Below are positions 28,248-36,538 of a DNA stretch of 64,000 nt, one piece after another. A program made the translations under genes and the position numbers. Origin of the DNA: Pseudomonas bananamidigenes (lineage in GTDB: Bacteria > Pseudomonadota > Gammaproteobacteria > Pseudomonadales > Pseudomonadaceae); NCBI RefSeq assembly GCF_001679645.1, contig NZ_LRUN01000026.1, forward strand, positions 1-64,000, given 5' to 3'. Below the pieces are notes generated by a model. It was not told where the DNA came from. It worked only from the letters and a program-made list of their open reading frames with translations, and did no database searches. Position 1 is the first letter of the stretch. Each line of letters opens with the position of its first letter.

Positions 28248-28371
28248 TGTGGCGAGGGAGCTTGCTCCCGCTGGAGCGCGAAGCGGTCCCGAATTCTGCA
28301 AACGGGCACTCTACACCTGCTGAATTCACGACGGCTGCGCAGCCGAGCGGGAGCAAGCTCTCTCGCCACAA
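28248..28371. repeat. REP pair (GGCGAGGGAGCTTGCTCCC family)
   Basis: Facing copies TGTGGCGAGGGAGCTTGCTC and GAGCAAGCTCTCTCGCCACA lie within the operon, between the binding-protein and oxidoreductase genes. A twin pair lies at 33551. Confidence 0.85.
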
Positions 28372-28386
28372 AACCGGGATTGCCCT

Positions 28387-29520
28387 ATGACTCATCACAA
28401 AGACTTGCTGATCGTCGGTGCCGGCATCCTCGGCCTGTCCCACGCTTATGCCGCCGCCAGACGCGGTCTAAAGGTCACGGTTTTCGAGCGCACTGCCACG
28501 CCTATTGGCGCCTCGGTACGCAACTTCGGCCAGGCACTGGTCACCGGTCAGCCACCGGGTCCGATGCTTGAACTGGCCAAGGTCAGCCGCGAAATCTGGG
28601 GCCAGTGGGCGCAGCTCGCCGGCCTGCAACTCAAGCGCAATGGTTCGTACCTGTTTGCCCGTACCGAAGCCGAGGAACATTTGCTCGAAGCCTTCTGTGC
28701 CGGACGCGCTGTTGAGCATGACTACCGCGTCGAGTTGCTGCGCGGTGCCGCGATGCGCGATCTGTATGGCGGCCAGTTCAGTCATCACCGCGCCGCTCTG
28801 CATGGCCTGGACGATCAACAGCTGTATTCCAGGGAGGCGATTCCAGCGCTGATCGAATACCTGCGCCGTGAGCTCGGCGTCGAGTTTCACTTCTCGACGC
28901 TGGTGCGCGATGTCGAACCGGGGCGCCTGCACAGCACCGCCGGGATCTTCACTGCCGAGCAAATCATCGTCTGTTCCGGCCACGATTATCAGACCTTGCT
29001 GGCCGAGCCGATTGCCGCTCTCGGCCCGCAAATCTGCCGTCTGCAAATGCTTCGCGCCCGGCCGCAGATGGACCTGAACCTGCAACACGCCTTACTCACC
29101 GGCCTCAGCTGCGTGCATTACGGCGCTTTCGCTGACTTGCCGGAAGCGGCGGCAGTACAGGCGCAGATCCTGCGCGAGCAACCGCACTTGCCGGAAAACG
29201 GCATTCACCTGCTGATCAGCCCGACGCCTTATGGCGAACTGATCATCGGTGATTCACACCATTACGGCAGCGATCCTTCGCCGTTCAACGCCGAGCAGGT
29301 CGACAACTGGATGCTCGAACTGGCCGAACAGACCCTCGGCTGCAAGGTGCAAGTGGTCGAGCGCTGGCAGGGTGTCTATGGTTCCCGGGGGCCAGGGCCG
29401 TTTTCGTTCCTGCGTCCGGCGCCGGGGCTGAGCGTGGCGCTGATGCACAGCGGCGTCGGCATGAGCGTCGGCCCGGCCATGGCCGAGCGCAATGTTGCAC
29501 AGCTTTTTGGAGGGAACTGA
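28387..29520 (+). CDS. FAD-dependent oxidoreductase of phosphonate clusters (TIGR03364-like)
   Basis: A 377-residue DAO-family flavoprotein. The FAD dinucleotide motif VGAGILGLSHA has its glycines at 11, 13 and 16, and the C-terminal FAD contact is MHSGVGMSVGPAMAE. Members in phosphonate loci have been reported to oxidise 2-aminoethylphosphonate or its N-methyl form to phosphonoacetaldehyde or the demethylated amine. The specific substrate here is inferred. Its TGA shares a base with the ATG of the HD-domain gene, which indicates a coupled pair. Confidence 0.85.
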   Translation: MTHHKDLLIVGAGILGLSHAYAAARRGLKVTVFERTATPIGASVRNFGQALVTGQPPGPMLELAKVSREIWGQWAQLAGLQLKRNGSYLFARTEAEEHLLEAFCAGRAVEHDYRVELLRGAAMRDLYGGQFSHHRAALHGLDDQQLYSREAIPALIEYLRRELGVEFHFSTLVRDVEPGRLHSTAGIFTAEQIIVCSGHDYQTLLAEPIAALGPQICRLQMLRARPQMDLNLQHALLTGLSCVHYGAFADLPEAAAVQAQILREQPHLPENGIHLLISPTPYGELIIGDSHHYGSDPSPFNAEQVDNWMLELAEQTLGCKVQVVERWQGVYGSRGPGPFSFLRPAPGLSVALMHSGVGMSVGPAMAERNVAQLFGGN

Positions 29521-30077
29521 TGTCGAGTCACGGGCAAGTCATCGACCGGGTATTCGGCCTCTATGAGCGCTTTGGCGCCAGTGACTACATCGGCGAACCG
29601 GTGTCGCAGATCGAGCACATGTCCCAGGCCGCGCAACTGGCCATCGCCGAAGGCTTTGACGATGAGGTGGTGCTCGCTGCGTTCTTCCACGACATCGGTC
29701 ACTTGTGTGCCGAAGGCGCGGAAAACATGGGCGGTTACGGCATCGTCAGCCACGAACGACTGGGTGCGGACTATTTGCGTGAGGCCGGATTCAGCGAACG
29801 CCTGGCGCGGCTGGTGGAGTATCACGTCCAGGCCAAGCGTTATCTGACGCTCAGGGAAACCGGCTACTACGAGCGCTTGAGCGAAGCCAGCCGCCGCACC
29901 CTGGAGTATCAGGGCGGGGTGATGACCGAGGCTGAAGCCGATGCGTTCGAGCAGGATCCGCTGTGCGCCGTCAGTCTGCGGATGCGCCAGTGGGATGAAC
30001 TGGCGAAGGAGATGGACGTACCGGTGATGGATCTGGGCGTTCTCAAAGACAAAGCGGCGCGGCTGCTTGCTGCGTAA
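29520..30077 (+). CDS. PhnZ-like HD-domain diiron oxygenase
   Basis: A 185-residue HD-fold protein. The candidate iron ligands are all present: His33, His57-Asp58 (FFHDIGH), His78, His102 and Asp159. The PhnZ-type Tyr/Glu pair is present as DYIGE (Tyr23, Glu26). From memory the PhnZ equivalents are His34, His58/Asp59, His80, His104, Asp161, Tyr24 and Glu27. PhnZ cleaves the C-P bond of 1-hydroxy-2-aminoethylphosphonate to glycine and phosphate. The hydroxylase PhnY that normally feeds it is not in this window. It is translationally coupled to the FAD oxidoreductase. Confidence 0.85.
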   Translation: MSSHGQVIDRVFGLYERFGASDYIGEPVSQIEHMSQAAQLAIAEGFDDEVVLAAFFHDIGHLCAEGAENMGGYGIVSHERLGADYLREAGFSERLARLVEYHVQAKRYLTLRETGYYERLSEASRRTLEYQGGVMTEAEADAFEQDPLCAVSLRMRQWDELAKEMDVPVMDLGVLKDKAARLLAA

Positions 30078-30100
30078 GTCTTTGGATCGAGGTGCTGCAT

Positions 30101-30190
30101 TCGCGAGCAAGCTCGCTCCCACAAAGGTCTTTGGTAAACACAGACCCTGTGAACGCTCAAAGTACCTGTGGGAGCGAGCTTGCTCGCGAA
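30101..30190. repeat. REP pair (GTGGGAGCGAGC family), outward orientation
   Basis: TCGCGAGCAAGCTCGCTCCC on the left and GTGGGAGCGAGCTTGCTCGC on the right form an inverted pair with reversed polarity relative to 3031. It lies between convergent genes. Confidence 0.85.
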
Positions 30191-30206
30191 GACGATGGAT
30201 CAGGCA

Positions 30207-31583
30207 CTAAAGCTCTGTGGCCAGCAACTCAATCTGCTCCTGCCGCTCAGCCTGATTCAGCTTCGGATGGGGATTGAGCGAAGACCACTGCGGATGGGCC
30301 CGGGCCTTGTTCAACGCTTCGGGTAACTTGCCTTCGCGCCAGGTCTTGTCCTGCGGTGTCGCCACTTGAACGGCATCCATCGCCGCATGGCCTCGGGCAT
30401 TCAGCGCCTGCAGCAGTTGCCGCTGACGCAATGCCAACAGGCGCAGCACGTTGTCGTCGACCGTCAGTTCTCGCTGCCCTTTGATCTTGCCGAGCAGGCG
30501 ATTGCCATAACTGCGGGCGGTTTGCAGGGCGCCGCCGGCAATTGCACCGGCCAGCGCAGCGGCGCCGAGGGTGATGCCGCCCACCAGCAGGTCCACCCCG
30601 GCGCCGGCTGCCGCGCCGGCCGCGATCCCGCCGCCGACCCGCACGCCCAGTTGCTTGAGGGTTTCCGGGTTGAACAGGTCATCGCCCCAACGCCCGTCGA
30701 GCAGCGGCAGATCGCTGGCGGCAGCGTCCTGCGGGCGGAAGGCGTAGAGCTTGAGCAGCGCTTCTACACAGCGTTGTTCGCGTTGGCGCACGGCTTTGCG
30801 CAGTTCGCTGATGGCCTGTTGTTCCTGCTCGGCGTTGCTCGCCACGCTGCGCCGGCACGCGGCGCAGTCGATCAACAGTTCGGCGATCAGGCGTGCGGCG
30901 CTTTGCTCGCGGGCGAGACGTTGGGCCTGTTGATCGGCGATCAGGCGTTCAAGTTGTGGGCGGGCGTTTTCCAGCAACAGGGCAAGGCTTTCATACAGTC
31001 GTCGCTCGCCATCTTCCGGCGGGGCAACGCTGTCGAAACGCACCAACGCATGCAGTCCCAGACGCGCCAGCGCTTCACGCCAGTCCGGCTCGCGGTGGTT
31101 GGCACTGCTGACGAAATTCAGCACCGGAAGCAGCGGCTTGCCGCAGCCGGCCAGCACTTGCAGTTCATCGCGATACTTGGCCAACACCGGTTCGCGGGCG
31201 TCGATTACATACAGGCCGGCGTCGGAGTCGAGCAGTTGCCGCAGCACCTTGGCTTCCTGTTCAAAACGCTGGCGTGCCTCGCTGCCGTCGAGAAACCGCG
31301 CCAATCGCGCCGGGCCGTCGAGGCGTTCGCCCGGTCGTTCCAGACGCTCGAGAAAATCCAGCAGGGCGATGGCGTCTTCCAGACCGGGCGTGTCGTAGAG
31401 GTCGAGCAACGGCTCGCCATCCACCGATAACCGCGCACCTTCGACATGCCGCGTGGTGCTCGGGCGATGGGACACTTCACCAAAACCGACATCGCGGGTC
31501 AGAGTGCGCAGCAGCGAAGTCTTGCCGACATTGGTGTGGCCGACCACCGCCAGTTTCAGCGGCGCTTTCCAGGCATCAGTCAT
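30207..31583 (-). CDS. DUF3482 GTPase
   Basis: A 458-residue protein with an N-terminal GTPase domain. The P-loop GHTNVGKTS is at residues 15-23, switch/G3 DTPG is in LYDTPGLED, and a G4-like NFVSSANH also occurs. A long helical region then leads to a glycine/alanine-rich hydrophobic stretch (GGGIAAGAAAGAGVDLLVGG, about residues 328-365), which is characteristic of DUF3482 and probably membrane-inserting. The start overlaps the end of the DUF2868 gene by 8 bases. The function is unknown. Confidence 0.85.
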   Translation of the reverse strand: MTDAWKAPLKLAVVGHTNVGKTSLLRTLTRDVGFGEVSHRPSTTRHVEGARLSVDGEPLLDLYDTPGLEDAIALLDFLERLERPGERLDGPARLARFLDGSEARQRFEQEAKVLRQLLDSDAGLYVIDAREPVLAKYRDELQVLAGCGKPLLPVLNFVSSANHREPDWREALARLGLHALVRFDSVAPPEDGERRLYESLALLLENARPQLERLIADQQAQRLAREQSAARLIAELLIDCAACRRSVASNAEQEQQAISELRKAVRQREQRCVEALLKLYAFRPQDAAASDLPLLDGRWGDDLFNPETLKQLGVRVGGGIAAGAAAGAGVDLLVGGITLGAAALAGAIAGGALQTARSYGNRLLGKIKGQRELTVDDNVLRLLALRQRQLLQALNARGHAAMDAVQVATPQDKTWREGKLPEALNKARAHPQWSSLNPHPKLNQAERQEQIELLATEL

Positions 31584-32949
31584 GTCCGTGCTCCAGCCAG
31601 TTCAACGGGGCGCTATCGGCAAATGAGAGTTCCAGCTGTTGCAGCGCGACCTGCCAGTCACCGAGGCGCTCGGCGTCCAGGGCTTGTCCTGGCGGCGCCT
31701 GCAACAGCCAGATGCGGGTTGCGGCGGCACTGCGCGCCAGCTCGGCGATCAGCGCCAGACTGCCGCGATCCGGCGAACGCCTGGGGTCACAGGCAATTGC
31801 CAGTCGCGCCGGCGGAAAGCGGCTGAGCTGTTCGAGCAGTTTGTTGCGCGATTCACGGCTGTCGAGGATACCGGCGTTGCCGACGTTTTTCGGCAGTGCC
31901 GGTGGCCACGGGTGTTGATCGTCGAGTTCGATCGCCACCAGCAACGCGCCATCGCTGGCGAGCTCGCCGACGGCGCTTTCGACGCGGTGCAATTGCGCAG
32001 GCTCGGGGTCGGTGACGCCGAGGCGTTCGCTGGTCGGCATCAGGCGCTCGCGCAACTGGGCGTAGCCTGGCAGGTTCAGGTCCAGACGCAACGCGGCTTT
32101 ACCGCGGCTCCAGCGCCAGAAGCAGAACAGCGCCAACAGCAGGCGAGGCAGCACGCCGTACACCACCAGCACGCCGACCAGCCATGTCGCCCAGGCCTGA
32201 CGGGCGCTTTCGATGTTCAGCGCGGTGTCGCCGCTGGCGCGGATCATGTCCACGGTGGGTACGTTGAAGCCCAGCAGCGCCGGCAATGCGCCGAGGGCCC
32301 GGGTCATGTCGATGAACGTGTCGGCACTGAGAATCGTGGTTTCCCAGACGAAGCCGTAGCGCCGGGTCGCCATCAGCGTCAGCAGCAAAACCAGCGTGCT
32401 GAGCATCGCCAGCAACCACAGGCCATTGACCAGCGTACCGAGTGCCCAGCGATTGAGTTTCTGACGTTGCAACATCAGCAGCAGGGCCGGCGCCAGTTGC
32501 GCAGCCTTGGCATCGCGGGCGAGTTTTTCACTGAGCCACAGCCACAGGCGACCCAGAGTGGCGCCATGTTCGCCGGCAAAAATCAGCCCAAGCACCCAGC
32601 TCAACAGCAAAATCAGATTCAGCCCGAGCAGGCTGCCCAGGGCCCAGAACACATTGACCGGCGTCTGGCCCAGTGCGGCGAAGGCCAGACCCGCGCCGCT
32701 CAACACGGCGAGGATCGCCAGCAGCACCAGCGCCAGTCGTGCGCCCTGCAGCCAGTGCTTGAGTGCCGAGGTCAGGCCATCGCGCTCGGCCAGCCACAGG
32801 GCGCGGCGTTGAATGCGTCCCGACAGATCGCCACCGGCCGCACGGGCCAGACGATTGGCTTCCTGATCGTCCAATGGGCCTGCGTGTTCTTCGCGCAGGC
32901 GCACGGTTTCGGTGAGCCAGAGGTTTTGCAATGGAGTCAGTTCAGTCAC
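31576..32949 (-). CDS. DUF2868 integral membrane protein
   Basis: A 457-residue protein with four or more membrane segments in the first half (about residues 68-95, 105-130, 180-200 and 250-285). A soluble C-terminal half resembles a degenerate nucleotide-binding region. It begins at a GTG (MTELTPLQNLWLTETVRLREEHAG), a typical DUF2868 N-terminus. It is the obligate upstream partner of the DUF3482 GTPase; the 8-base overlap implies co-translation and probably one complex. The function is unknown. Confidence 0.85.
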   Translation of the reverse strand: MTELTPLQNLWLTETVRLREEHAGPLDDQEANRLARAAGGDLSGRIQRRALWLAERDGLTSALKHWLQGARLALVLLAILAVLSGAGLAFAALGQTPVNVFWALGSLLGLNLILLLSWVLGLIFAGEHGATLGRLWLWLSEKLARDAKAAQLAPALLLMLQRQKLNRWALGTLVNGLWLLAMLSTLVLLLTLMATRRYGFVWETTILSADTFIDMTRALGALPALLGFNVPTVDMIRASGDTALNIESARQAWATWLVGVLVVYGVLPRLLLALFCFWRWSRGKAALRLDLNLPGYAQLRERLMPTSERLGVTDPEPAQLHRVESAVGELASDGALLVAIELDDQHPWPPALPKNVGNAGILDSRESRNKLLEQLSRFPPARLAIACDPRRSPDRGSLALIAELARSAAATRIWLLQAPPGQALDAERLGDWQVALQQLELSFADSAPLNWLEHGHD

Positions 32950-33034
32950 GCGGCATCCCGATGCTTGATTGAGCCGTGAGCATAACCGCTGTGGCGCTTA
33001 TCGGGGTAAGCACGGCTCTGGTATCCTCGCCGGC

Positions 33035-33547
33035 ATGACTAAATCACTCCCCCTCAGCCTGATCGCAGCCCTCGGTGAAAACCGCGTGATCGGCGTCGAC
33101 AACAGCATGCCCTGGCACCTGCCGGGAGACTTCAAATACTTCAAGGCCACGACGCTCGGCAAACCGATCATCATGGGCCGCAAGACCTGGGATTCACTGG
33201 GTCGCCCATTGCCGGGCCGTTTGAACATCGTAGTCAGCCGTCAGCAGGATCTGGTGCTCGAAGGTGCGGAAGTCTATCCGTCGCTGGAAGCCGCCGTGGT
33301 TCGCGCCGAAGAATGGGCGAAAGAGCAGGGCGTCGACGAGTTGATGCTGATTGGCGGGGCGCAACTGTATGCGCAAGGGCTGGAGCAGGCGGATCGTCTG
33401 TATCTGACCCGTGTGGCGCTGAGCCCGGAAGGGGATGCGTGGTTTCCGGAGTTCGATCTGAACCAGTGGAAACGGGTGTCGAACGTGCCGAATCCGGCTG
33501 AAGGCGACAAACCGGCTTACCACTTCGAAGTCTGGGAAAAGGCTTAG
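33035..33547 (+). CDS. folA: dihydrofolate reductase
   Basis: Reduces dihydrofolate to tetrahydrofolate with NADPH. It has 170 residues. Conserved sites are IAALGENRVIG, MPWHLPGDFKYFK with the catalytic Asp, IIMGRKTWDSLGRPLPGR, and LMLIGGAQLY. I start it at MTKSLPLSLIAAL (33035); the upstream in-frame stretch is not family-like. It is divergent from the DUF2868 gene. Confidence 0.96.
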   Translation: MTKSLPLSLIAALGENRVIGVDNSMPWHLPGDFKYFKATTLGKPIIMGRKTWDSLGRPLPGRLNIVVSRQQDLVLEGAEVYPSLEAAVVRAEEWAKEQGVDELMLIGGAQLYAQGLEQADRLYLTRVALSPEGDAWFPEFDLNQWKRVSNVPNPAEGDKPAYHFEVWEKA

Positions 33548-33550
33548 AAC

Positions 33551-33642
33551 TGTGGCGAGGGAGCTTGCTCCCGCCGGGCTGCATGGCGCCCCAAAATATC
33601 AGGGTCGCTTCGCAACCCAGCGGGAGCAAGCTCCCTCGCCAC
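33551..33642. repeat. REP pair (GGCGAGGGAGCTTGCTCCC family)
   Basis: TGTGGCGAGGGAGCTTGCTC and GAGCAAGCTCCCTCGCCAC face each other between the convergent folA and cystine symporter genes. They are nearly identical in arm sequence to the pair at 28248. Confidence 0.85.
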
Positions 33643-33651
33643 GAAGGTCAA

Positions 33652-35043
33652 TCAAGCCTGAGCAAGCTCCGCATGCTCATCGGCTTCCAGCAGTGCCTTG
33701 TCGGTCTGCTGCATCACCTGACTGGTAATCGCGCCAGCGGTGATCGAACCACTCACGTTCAGCGCCGTACGGCCCATGTCGATCAACGGCTCGACCGAAA
33801 TCAGCAACGCCACCAGCGAAACCGGCAAACCCATGGCCGGCAGCACGATCAGCGCGGCGAAAGTCGCACCGCCGCCCACGCCTGCCACACCGGCCGAACT
33901 CAGGGTCACGATCGCCACCAGCGTCGCGATCCACAGCGGATCCAGCGGGTTGATACCCACGGTTGGCGCAACCATCACCGCCAGCATCGCCGGGTACAGA
34001 CCGGCGCAGCCGTTCTGGCCGATGGTCGCGCCGAACGAGGCGGCGAAGCTGGCAACCGATTGCGGAATGCCCAGACGCCGGGTCTGCGCTTCGATGCTCA
34101 GCGGAATGCTGGCGGCGCTGGAGCGGCTGGTGAAGGCAAAGGTCAGCACCGGCCAGATCTTGCGGAAGAAGCGCAGCGGGTTGATCCCGGCCGCCGACAC
34201 CAGCAAGCCGTGCACCACGAACATCAGGCCCAGGCCGAGGTAAGACACCACCACGAAACTGCCGAGCTTGATGATGTCCTGCAGGTTGGAACCGGCCACC
34301 ACTTTGGTCATCAGCGCCAGCACGCCGTACGGAGTCAGCTTCATCACCAGACGCACCAGACGCATCACCCAGGCTTGCAGGGTGTCGATGGCGTTGATCA
34401 CTTTCTGACCTTTCTCGGCGTCATCCTTGAGCAGTTGCAGCGCGGCAACCCCCATGAACGCGGCGAAGATCACCACACTGATGATCGAAGTCGGCTTGGC
34501 ACGCGCCAGGTCGGCGAACGGGTTCTGCGGGATGAACGACAGCAGCAATTGCGGCACATTGAGGTCGGCGACCTTGCCGGCGTAGTCGGTCTGAATGGTT
34601 TGCAGACGGGCCATTTCCTGCGTCCCGGCGACCAGGCCTTCGGCGGTCAGGCCGAACAGGTTGGTCAGGCCGATGCCGATCAGCGCGGCAATCGCGGTGG
34701 TGAACAAAAGCGTGCCGATGGTCAGGAAACTGATCTTGCCCAGCGACGAAGCATTGTGCAGACGGGCCACGGCGCTGAGGATCGAGGCGAACACCAGCGG
34801 GATCACGATCATCTGCAGCAGTTGCACGTAACCGTTGCCCACCAGGTCGAACCAGCCGATCGAGGCTTTCAGCACCGGGTTGCCGGCACCGTAGATCGAG
34901 TGCAGCGCGACGCCGAATACCACGCCCAGCACCAGGGCGAGCAGGACTTTTTTCGCCAGGCTCCACGAGGTGTGACGGGTTTGCGCCAGACCGAAGAGCA
35001 GGGCGAGGAACACCAGCAAGTTGAGAATCAGAGGCAGATTCAT
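33652..35043 (-). CDS. L-cystine symporter (TcyP/YdjN-type, DAACS family)
   Basis: A 463-residue inner-membrane carrier of the dicarboxylate/amino acid:cation symporter family, with about eight membrane helices and two re-entrant loops. The family signatures are [15 protein letters not shown] (serine-rich hairpin 1), [21 protein letters not shown] and [21 protein letters not shown]. The pattern matches the cystine branch rather than the C4-dicarboxylate branch, but specificity remains inferred. It lies opposite pchP across about 240 bases in which I see no further gene. Confidence 0.85.
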   Translation of the reverse strand: MNLPLILNLLVFLALLFGLAQTRHTSWSLAKKVLLALVLGVVFGVALHSIYGAGNPVLKASIGWFDLVGNGYVQLLQMIVIPLVFASILSAVARLHNASSLGKISFLTIGTLLFTTAIAALIGIGLTNLFGLTAEGLVAGTQEMARLQTIQTDYAGKVADLNVPQLLLSFIPQNPFADLARAKPTSIISVVIFAAFMGVAALQLLKDDAEKGQKVINAIDTLQAWVMRLVRLVMKLTPYGVLALMTKVVAGSNLQDIIKLGSFVVVSYLGLGLMFVVHGLLVSAAGINPLRFFRKIWPVLTFAFTSRSSAASIPLSIEAQTRRLGIPQSVASFAASFGATIGQNGCAGLYPAMLAVMVAPTVGINPLDPLWIATLVAIVTLSSAGVAGVGGGATFAALIVLPAMGLPVSLVALLISVEPLIDMGRTALNVSGSITAGAITSQVMQQTDKALLEADEHAELAQA

Positions 35044-35284
35044 GGGGACTCCAGAAAAGACTGTGCCAACAACCTTCCGGGGCTGTTGCGAACCGGCAAG
35101 CCTAACAGCTTGATTTCCAATGATTTAATACCGAAATCAAAGGTCGTCCGTCGTTTTTGGAATAAGCGGGTGTCGCTCTCGGGGATGCAGCTGGCGTGAA
35201 ACGGACGTGGACGGTCGCTGACAGACGAGGACTGTCACATTTATTTGTTAGCGTCGATTTCTTTGACCCGGGGAGAAAGCGTCG

Positions 35285-36346
35285 ATGAAGTTCACACCGA
35301 AATTTCTGGTTGTCGCACTGACTGTGGGAATGGGCCTGGCCACTCAGGCATTCGCCACCGACCTGAAACACTGGCCGGCAGATCAGGCCAAGGCGCTCGA
35401 CGCGATGATCGCGGCCAACGCCAACAAGGGTAACTACGCGGTGTTCGACATGGACAACACCAGTTATCGCTATGACCTCGAAGAGTCGCTGCTGCCGTTC
35501 ATGGAAAACAAGGGCCTGATCACCCGTGACAAGCTCGACCCGTCGCTGAAACTGATGCCGTTCAAGGACACCGCCGACCACAAGGAAAGCCTGTTCAGCT
35601 ACTACTATCGCCTCTGCGAAGTCGACGACATGGTCTGCTACCCGTGGGTGGCGCAGGTGTTCTCCGGTTTCACCCTCAAGGAACTCAAAGGCTACGTCGA
35701 CGAACTGATGGCCTCGGGCAAGCCGGTACCGGCGACCTATTACGAGGGTGATGTGGTGAAGAACATCGATGTTCAGCCGCCGAAGGTCTTCACCGGCCAG
35801 GCCGAGCTGTACAACAAGCTGATGGAGAACGGTATCGAGGTTTACGTGATGACAGCCGCCTCCGAAGAACTGGTGCGCATGGTCGCGGCCGATCCGAAGT
35901 ACGGCTACAACGTCAAACCGCAGAACGTGATTGGCGTGACCACGTTGCTGAAGAACCGCGAGACCGGCGAACTGACCACCGCACGCAAGCAGATCACCGC
36001 CGGCAAGTATGACGAAAAGGCCAACCTCGGCCTGGAGCTGACGCCTTACCTGTGGACACCGGCAACCTGGATGGCCGGCAAGCACGCGGCGATCCTGACC
36101 TACATCGACGAATGGAAAAAACCGGTGCTGGTGGGCGGTGACACCCCGAGCAGCGACGGCTACATGCTGTTCCACGATGTGGACGTGGCCAAGGGCGGTA
36201 TCCACTTGTGGGTCAACCGCAAGGACAAGTACATGACCCAGCTCAACGGCATGATGGCCAAGCATGCGGCAGCTCAGGCCAAGGAAGGTCTGCCGGTGAC
36301 GGCGGACAAGAACTGGGTGATCGTGAAGCCGGAAGAGATTCAGTAA
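35285..36346 (+). CDS. pchP: phosphorylcholine phosphatase (periplasmic HAD)
   Basis: A 353-residue exported phosphatase with a signal peptide ending in TQAFA. Motif I DMDNT is at residues 55-59, motif II lies in VYVMTAASEE, and the acidic motif is GGDTPSSDGYML. Sequence features throughout (ANKGNYAVFDMDNTSYRYDLEE in part, CYPWVAQVFSGF, TPYLWTPATWMAGK) match P. aeruginosa PchP, PA5292, as I remember it. It releases choline from phosphorylcholine in the periplasm, feeding choline uptake and phosphate supply. I could not see a GbdR site with confidence. Confidence 0.88.
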   Translation: MKFTPKFLVVALTVGMGLATQAFATDLKHWPADQAKALDAMIAANANKGNYAVFDMDNTSYRYDLEESLLPFMENKGLITRDKLDPSLKLMPFKDTADHKESLFSYYYRLCEVDDMVCYPWVAQVFSGFTLKELKGYVDELMASGKPVPATYYEGDVVKNIDVQPPKVFTGQAELYNKLMENGIEVYVMTAASEELVRMVAADPKYGYNVKPQNVIGVTTLLKNRETGELTTARKQITAGKYDEKANLGLELTPYLWTPATWMAGKHAAILTYIDEWKKPVLVGGDTPSSDGYMLFHDVDVAKGGIHLWVNRKDKYMTQLNGMMAKHAAAQAKEGLPVTADKNWVIVKPEEIQ

Positions 36347-36362
36347 ACCTTTCTACGATGAT

Positions 36363-36466
36363 CGTTCCCACGTCGAACCGTCCGCGTGGGAACGCAGCCC
36401 GTGACGCTCCGCGTCACTGGACGCAGAGCGTCCCTTGAGGCATTCCCACGCAGAGCGTGGGAACGA
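36363..36466. repeat. CGTTCCCACGC-type inverted repeat cluster
   Basis: Outer arms CGTTCCCACG and CGTGGGAACG flank inner GACGCTCCGCGTC and GACGCAGAGCGTC-like arms. This is the same family as at 20417, placed after pchP. Confidence 0.8.
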
Positions 36467-36486
36467 TCAATCGGCTAAATCGGCTG

Positions 36487-36525
36487 GAAAAAAATGCCCC
36501 GCACTTGGCGGGGCATTTTTGTTTC
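36487..36525. terminator. bidirectional terminator between pchP and ilvD
   Basis: The stem ATGCCCCGC/GCGGGGCAT has an A-run on its left and a T-run on its right, so it can end both convergent transcripts. Confidence 0.9.
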
Positions 36526-36538
36526 TGCGATTTGACCC

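Noticed and set aside
3031..36466. Possible CRISPR array from repeated 20-base units
   Set aside because: The units are paired inverted REP elements scattered over 33 kb between genes, not regularly spaced direct repeats, and no cas gene is present.
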